A stretch of 64,000 nt of DNA from Isoetes taiwanensis (taxonomy: Eukaryota > Streptophyta > Lycopodiopsida > Isoetales > Isoetaceae): positions 4,060,606 to 4,124,605 of the forward strand of contig JAJEKV010000081.1 in assembly GCA_021234155.1 (NCBI GenBank), read 5' to 3'. A program made the translations under genes and the position numbers. Positions 57,753-64,000 of the stretch are shown piece after piece. The notes below the pieces were generated by a model. That model saw only the letters and a program-made list of their open reading frames with translations. It did not search any database and was not told the DNA's origin. How positions within the stretch are numbered: the stretch's first letter is position 1; the number at the start of each line of letters is the position of its first letter.

Positions 57753-59265
57753 TGTGACGAGCCTGCCAAGTTGACCCTCTATACCATGTCGGAGTAGCTA
57801 AACTTACTGACACAGGTGATGATCACAATCTAATCACGTCGATGAAGTCGCAAGCATGGCTATCATTGATGTAGCTCCGATGTCTACGTACTTTGCTGAA
57901 CAAGGAAAGATACTACCAATCCACACAATGCAATACTTGCCTCATAACCATTCTCCCATGGGGATAATCCATTAGCTATGATGCCTTTGATAAAATACAA
58001 TGCAACAACTTAGAAACTTACATGTATACACTTAAACTAACAGTGCTCCACGCCATAGCCTCATCTGGACACCTCATATTGCTCTCCCGGCCCAACTTCT
58101 CCAGATCTCCAAAGTTCCAACATCTATTTCTTTTTGAACCATTGTTAGCTAAGGTTTTTTTAATATTCTAATTAAAAACCCACTTTCCATAGCTTAAGAT
58201 TTATTAATGCGTCTTAATGTGGAAACTCCAAATCTTGCACTTCTGGCTTAAAATCCACGGGACCTCATGATTTGCAAATGGATGTAGCCTCCTCGCCAAC
58301 TTACCCTAAAACCAGGCCCCATCTCCGGGAACCACTCATTCAATGTTTCATGTTACTTTAGGACCTTATCTTGTTTAATTCAACAAAGCATACTTAAATA
58401 ACTAATAATCAAATCGGACCTATCTCCCCATCTTCAGACCGAACTTACTATTGTGGATAGTCCGGCTAGATCCCTACCCTTGTACTTCCATGGTTTCTCT
58501 TATACTCCTTGTATATTTATTTATCCACTTCTTATAACTTCATTTAAGGTGTACGTGACATTTGTTAACAAGACATCAAGGAAAAGGACAAATAAAACAA
58601 CGAAACAACCAACAAACAGATCGGGTTACAGACCGGGTTGCAACTTTTCGGAGCTGCCCACAATGCATCGGGGTTCTAATGCCCAAATCGGCCTGTTCCA
58701 TGTCATATCGGGATGTTTCCAGACCTTTTGGCTCCGTCGGCGGCGGCCGATTTATCGTTGTATGAAAAACCATTGTTGCAGCCCATATCTTCTCAACTAG
58801 ATTCCTCCCGCATCAATTTCGCCTACTCCGTGCTCTTTTAGGATAATTACCATGCATCTAGATTAGCTTCTATTCCATCTTTCGTTCCTCTGGATGTTTC
58901 TGCATGCCATACTTTCTCGAACATACATAGCTAAACCTTCTTATCAATTCATGCATAAATCCAATGATATCAGCCCATGTACCTCAGATTAACTCAACAA
59001 AACCCCACCTGTAAGAAGATGTTTGATGCCGTTCTTGATGTGATCTCCAAGCTCTTGCCTCTTTGGTGTCTCCAACAGAATCCTTCTATGCTCGCAATTA
59101 GGTCTCGGCCTCCTACAAAAGCTTTGCAAGGCTCCTTCTCAAAAACACAAGAAAACCCTTGCTTTTAAGCTCTCTACACATGCATGCGCATGCATGCATG
59201 CCATGCATGTATACATACGTATTTAAATACGCATGCTGCCCCATCAAGTGGCCAGGTCCGTTACA
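57753..59265 (-). mobile_element. LTR 2 with 1.1-kb internal deletion
   Basis: Matches LTR 1 for its first 26 bases (GTGACGAGCCTGCCAAGTTG...), then jumps to ATACCATGTCGGAGTAGC, which lies at 55941 in LTR 1. About 1.13 kb is missing. From there to 59265 it is near-identical to LTR 3. The terminal TG and CA are kept. Confidence 0.88.
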
Positions 59266-59568
59266 GTCTCCCCTTCTAAAAATTAACCCATGTCCTCATG
59301 GGTCAATCATAATCATGTATTCACAAAACTACAAGGGAAACTGTACCTCAACATTGTCAAATGTTACTTCCATCGCTTACATGGAGAATTCTCCCTTATC
59401 ACTTTATTGCTAACCATCAAGCTTCCAGATACTGCTCCTCCCTCTGAGGATACCATCTCCTGATGTCTCTAAAAGAAAAAACCATTAGCATCATAATTCC
59501 ACAATCTCAACTTACTCTCTGATTTGCCATGTCAACTCCCAAAGATCCAACATTGCTCTGATACCAAC
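59266..59568 (-). mobile_element. Internal segment 2 (303 bp, 37-bp deletion)
   Basis: As internal segment 1 but lacking about 37 bp after GGGTCAATCAT; the deletion ends lie at short ATCAT repeats. The PBS (59555-59566) and polypurine tract (59266-59277) are intact. Confidence 0.85.
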
Positions 59569-62196
59569 TGTGACGAGCCTGCCAAGTTGACCCTCCTGGC
59601 AACTCGGGAGTTTGTCAAACTTGTATAATTCTAGGTTGATAATACTGGCGAAGAATTAAATCTTCCTTTCAATTGAACTTACTTACTCCAAATTCAATGA
59701 ACAAATGTTTATAAACTCAATATAATCAGGTAAGGTCAACATCCAATAAATCAACATTCTCGATAGAGATAACATCCAACTCTAGCAATTCAACCCTAGA
59801 ATCTTCTCGCTCAACCACGAGCCACAACTGCACTGCTACCGTTAGCTTGACCACCGCCTTGCTCATTCACTGCACATATGCACTCACTGGGGTTAGTCCT
59901 CGTGACTAAGTGGGGATCCCTGGCTGCCGCTGCATGCATGGAAATACTCTGCAAATCTTGGGTAAGCACAAACACAGACGGAAAATCCTACGTGAGCACA
60001 GTGCTAAGACAATGACAACCTAATGCAAAGGAATATAACACATGAGCAACAGAAGCAAAGAACATAGCCAAAATACCAAATCATCATAAACATAGTTCCG
60101 GGACATGGGAAGCTCAGCCAGCCTATATACAGGCCCTGCTAGCAGCATGTTGCCCAACTAGCTTACATTCCAAGCCCTGTAGCGGGTGGTGGGGTGAACC
60201 TCGTATGCGCATACCCTCTCAGCCCACGTCTGGCACTGGAGGACCTCTTACCATGGGAGTTCACAAGAGTTGACTGACGTAGCAATCCCTGCCAGGAGAA
60301 CTACGCCCGGTATCACAGAGTACAAGAATACAACATAGAATACAGGTGAACATGAGCATGTCGGAGCAACCTAGGCCACCGAACCTAGAAGCCCGACCCC
60401 GGAGGTTCCAATAGACATGATCAAATACCAAGACAACAGTGGAACAATGCAAAGACCAAGACATGTGAAGTTCATTAGAATATTCCCTATACATGTGCCT
60501 AGATCGAGGTTGCCCATACCTGTTGAAGTAGCTTTCCCAATGAACCCTACAATGACATAGAAGTATATCTCATACTTAGCATTTTCACAATACTTACAGC
60601 TTACGCTAAGGCGATTCCCCCCATTAAGGAATGCAACTCCACATTAGCTTCTAATAAATCCGTTGGTCATACTAACTTACCATACTTCTTACATATAATT
60701 CTCATCCAATACCATGTCGGAGTAGCTAAACTTACTGACACAGGTGATGATCACAATCTAATCACGTCGATGAAGTCGCAAGCATGGCTATCATTGATGT
60801 AGCTCCGATGTCTACGTACTTTGCTGAACAAGGAAAGATACTACCAATCCACACAATGCAATACTTGCCTCATAACCATTCTCCCATGGGGATAATCCAT
60901 TAGCTATGATGCCTTTGATAAAATACAATGCAACAACTTAGAAACTTACATGTATACACTTAAACTAACAGTGCTCCACGCCATAGCCTCATCTGGACAC
61001 CTCATATTGCTCTCCCGGCCCAACTTCTCCAGATCTCCAAAGTTCCAACATCTATTTCTTTTTGAACCATTGTTAGCTAAGGTTTTTTTAATATTCTAAT
61101 TAAAAACCCACTTTCCATAGCTTAAGATTTATTAATGCGTCTTAATGTGGAAACTCCAAATCTTGCACTTCTGGCTTAAAAATCCACAGGACCTCATGAC
61201 TGCAAATGGATGTAGCCTCTGCCAACTTACCCTAAAACCAGGCCCCATCTCCAGGAACCACTCATTCAATGTTTCATGTTACTTTAGGACCTTATCTTGT
61301 TTAATTCAACAAAGCATACTTAAATAACTAATAATCAAATCAGACCTATCTCCTGCATCTGTACTGAACTTACTATTGTGGATAGTCTGGGCTAGATCCC
61401 TACCCTTGTACTTCCATAGTTTCTCTTATACTCCTTGTATATTTATTTATCCACTTCTTATAACTTCATTTAAGGTGTACGTGACATTTGTTAACAAGAC
61501 ATCAAGGAAAAGGACAAATAAAACAACGAAACAACCAACAAACAGATCGGGTTACAGACCGGGTTGCAACTTTTCGGAGCTGCCCACAATGCATCGGGGT
61601 TCTAATGCCCAAATCGGCCTGTTCCATGTCATATCGGGATGTTTCCAGACCTTTTGGCTCCGTCAGCGACGATTCCGTCTGTTGTATGAAAAAAACCATT
61701 GTTGCAGCCCATATCTTCTCAACTAGATTCCTCCTGCATCAATTTCGGCCTACTCCAGGCTCTTTTAGGATAATTACCATGCATCTAGATTAGCTTCTAT
61801 TCCATCTTTCGTTCCTCTGGATGTTTCTGCATGCCATACTTTCTCGAACATACATAGCTAAACCTTCTTATCAATTCATGCATAAATCCAATGATATCAG
61901 CCCATGTACCTCAGATTAACTCAACAAAACCCCACCTGTAAGAAGATGTTTGATGCCGTTCTTGATGTGATCTCCAAGCTCTTGCCTCTTTGGTGTCTCC
62001 AACAGAATCCTTCTATGCTCTGCAATTCGTCTCTGGCCTCCTACAAAAGCTTTGCAAGGCTCCTTCTCAAAAACACAAGAAAACCCTTGCTTTTAAGCTC
62101 TCTACACATGCATGCGCATGCATGCATGCATGCCATGCATGATACATACGTATTTAAATACGCATGCTGCCCCATCAAGTGGCCAGGTCCGTTACA
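59569..62196 (-). mobile_element. LTR 3 (full, 2628 bp)
   Basis: Full-length copy collinear with LTR 1. Long blocks are identical, with differences concentrated in short patches. It shares most patch variants with LTR 2 and LTR 4. Confidence 0.88.
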
Positions 62197-62536
62197 GTCT
62201 CCCCTTCTAAAAATTAACCCATGTCCTCATGGGTCAATAATAGATCCAAGCACTTCTCAAATCCCTTATAACTATCATGATCATGTATTCACAAAACTAC
62301 AAGGGAAACTGTACCTCAACATTGTCAAATGTTACTTCCATCGCTTACATGGAGAATTCTCCCTTATCACTTTATTGCTAACCATCAAGCTTCCAGATAC
62401 TGCTCCTCCCTCTGAGGATACCATCTCCTGATGTCTCTAAAAGAAAAAACCATTAGCATCATAATTCCACAATCTCAACTTACTCTCTGATTTGCCATGT
62501 CAACTCCCAAAGATCCAACATTGCTCTGATACCAAC
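62197..62536 (-). mobile_element. Internal segment 3 (340 bp)
   Basis: Same length as internal segment 1 and almost identical (for example GTCAATAATAG in place of GTCAATCATAG). The PBS at 62523-62534 and polypurine tract at 62197-62208 are intact. Confidence 0.85.
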
Positions 62537-64000
62537 TGTGACGAGCCTGCCAAGTTGACCCTCCTGGCAACTCGGGATTTTGTCAAACTTCTATAATTCT
62601 AGGTTGATAATACTGGCGAAGAATTAAATCTTCCTTTCAATTGAACTTACTTACTCCAAATTCAATGAACAAATGTTTATAAACTCAATATAATCAGGTA
62701 AGGTCAACATCCAATAAATCAACATTCTCGATAGAGATAACATCCAACTCTAGCAATTCAACCCTAGAATCTTCTCGCTCAACCACGAGCCACAAGCGCC
62801 TTTACTACCGTTAAAAGACCACCGCCTTGCTCATTCACTGCACATATGCACTCACTGGGGTTAGTCCTCGTGACTAAGTGGGGATCCCTGGCTGCCGCTG
62901 CATGCATGGAAATACTCTGCAAATCTTGGGTAAGCACAAACACAGACGGAAAATCCTACGTGAGCACAGTGCTAAGACAATGACAACCTAATGCAAAGGA
63001 ATATAACACATGAGCAACAGAAGCAAAGAACATAGCCAAAATACCAAATCATCATAAACATAGTTCCGGGACATGGGAAGCTCAGCCAGCCTATATACAG
63101 GCCCTGCTAGCAGCATGTTGCCCAGCCAGCTTACATTCCAAGCCCTGTAGCGGGTGGTGGGGTGAACCTCGTATGCGCATACCCTCTCAGCCCACGTCTG
63201 GCACTGGAGGACCTCTTACCATGGGAGTTCACAAGAGTTGACTGACGTAGCAATCCCTGCCAGGAGAACTACGCCCGGTGTCACAGAGTACAAGAATACA
63301 ACATAGAATACAGGTGAACATGAGCATGTCGGAGCAACCTGGAGGCCACCCGAACCTAGAAGCCCGCCCGGAGGTTCCAATAGACATGATCAAATACCAA
63401 GACAACAGTGGAACAATGCAAAGACCAAGACATGTGAAGTTCATTAGAATATTCCCTATACATGTGCCTAGATCGAGGTTGCCCATACCTGTTGAAGTAG
63501 CTTTCCCAATGAACCCTACAATGACATAGAAGTATATCTCATACTTAGCATTTTCACAATACTTACAGCTTACGCTAAGGCGATTCCCCCCATTAAGGAA
63601 TGCAACTCCACATTAGCTTCTAATAAATCCGTTGGTCATAGTAACTTACCATACTTCTTACATATAATTCTCATCCAATACCATGTCGGAGTAGCTAAAC
63701 TTATCGACCGCGGTGATGATCACAATCTAATCACGTCGATGAAGTCGCAAGCATGGCTATCATTGATGTAGCTCCGATGTCTACGTACTTTGCTGAACAA
63801 GGAAAGATACTACCAATCCACACAATGCAATACTTGCCTCATAACCATTCTCCCATGGGGATAATCCATTAGCTATGATGCCTTTGATAAAATACAATGC
63901 AACAACTTAGAAACTTACATGTATACACTTAAACTAACAGTGCTCCACGCCATAGCCTCATCTGGACACCTCATATTGCTCTCCCGACCCAACTTCTCCA
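62537..64000 (-). mobile_element. LTR 4, continuing past the window
   Basis: Starts TGTGACGAGCC on + and is collinear with LTR 3 to the window end. It has private variants at 62796-62818 and an LTR-1-like variant (CTTATCGAC) near 63700. Confidence 0.88.

Noticed and set aside
55080-63529. Repeated open frames of 60-175 codons in the LTR array
   Set aside because: Copies differ by frameshift between LTRs and match no family; they fall in LTRs and in PBS/polypurine internal segments.

Overview
This window looks like nuclear DNA of a land plant with a large, transposon-rich genome. It holds three large PLS-class pentatricopeptide (PPR) gene copies, one with a DYW deaminase-like end. It also holds an LRR receptor-like protein gene, a class III peroxidase with the usual plant intron positions, ORMDL exons, a Ty3/gypsy gag region with an initiator-Met PBS, and several LINEs. 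The many PPR relics and long low-complexity stretches fit a fern or another seed-free vascular plant. That placement is inference; no marker gene settles it. I see no fully intact protein-coding gene: every recognisable one carries frameshifts, stops, a truncation or an insertion.

Layout. 1-6.7 kb: two decayed PPR genes, PPR-E on + and PPR-DYW on -. 6.8-9.4 kb: non-coding DNA with strong hairpins, then a LINE 3' fragment with a pentanucleotide tail. 9.4-20.1 kb: relics of a coiled-coil/RING-H2-like segment and an FCP1-type phosphatase, three cryptic-repeat tracts, a nested tandem array, and a decayed DDE-type transposase on -. 21.8-27.3 kb: an LRR receptor-like protein gene on -, split by a 3.39-kb terminal-inverted-repeat element. 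The element is rich in a subterminal 12-mer and carries fragments of two PPR genes and two ORMDL exons with their intron. 27.3-33.6 kb: small inverted-repeat elements, a 121-bp dispersed duplication, a minisatellite, otherwise empty. 33.6-37.5 kb: a frameshifted PPR gene and a 3'-truncated peroxidase.

38.2-54.8 kb is a retroelement graveyard. It has a Ty3/gypsy LTR-PBS-gag unit broken inside the protease by an L1-type LINE, a second LINE of another lineage on -, a poly(A)-tailed 3' end on -, and a further L1 on + cut inside its reverse transcriptase. 54.78-64.0 kb is a head-to-tail array of one non-coding LTR element on -: LTR (2.63 kb), internal (340 bp), LTR (deleted), internal, LTR, internal, LTR, running off the window.

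The two most notable systems are the gene-fragment-carrying TIR element that ends the receptor reading frame with its own terminal repeat, and the tandem LTR-internal array whose internal segments hold only a PBS and a polypurine tract. Alignments between copies were made by eye, so identities are approximate.
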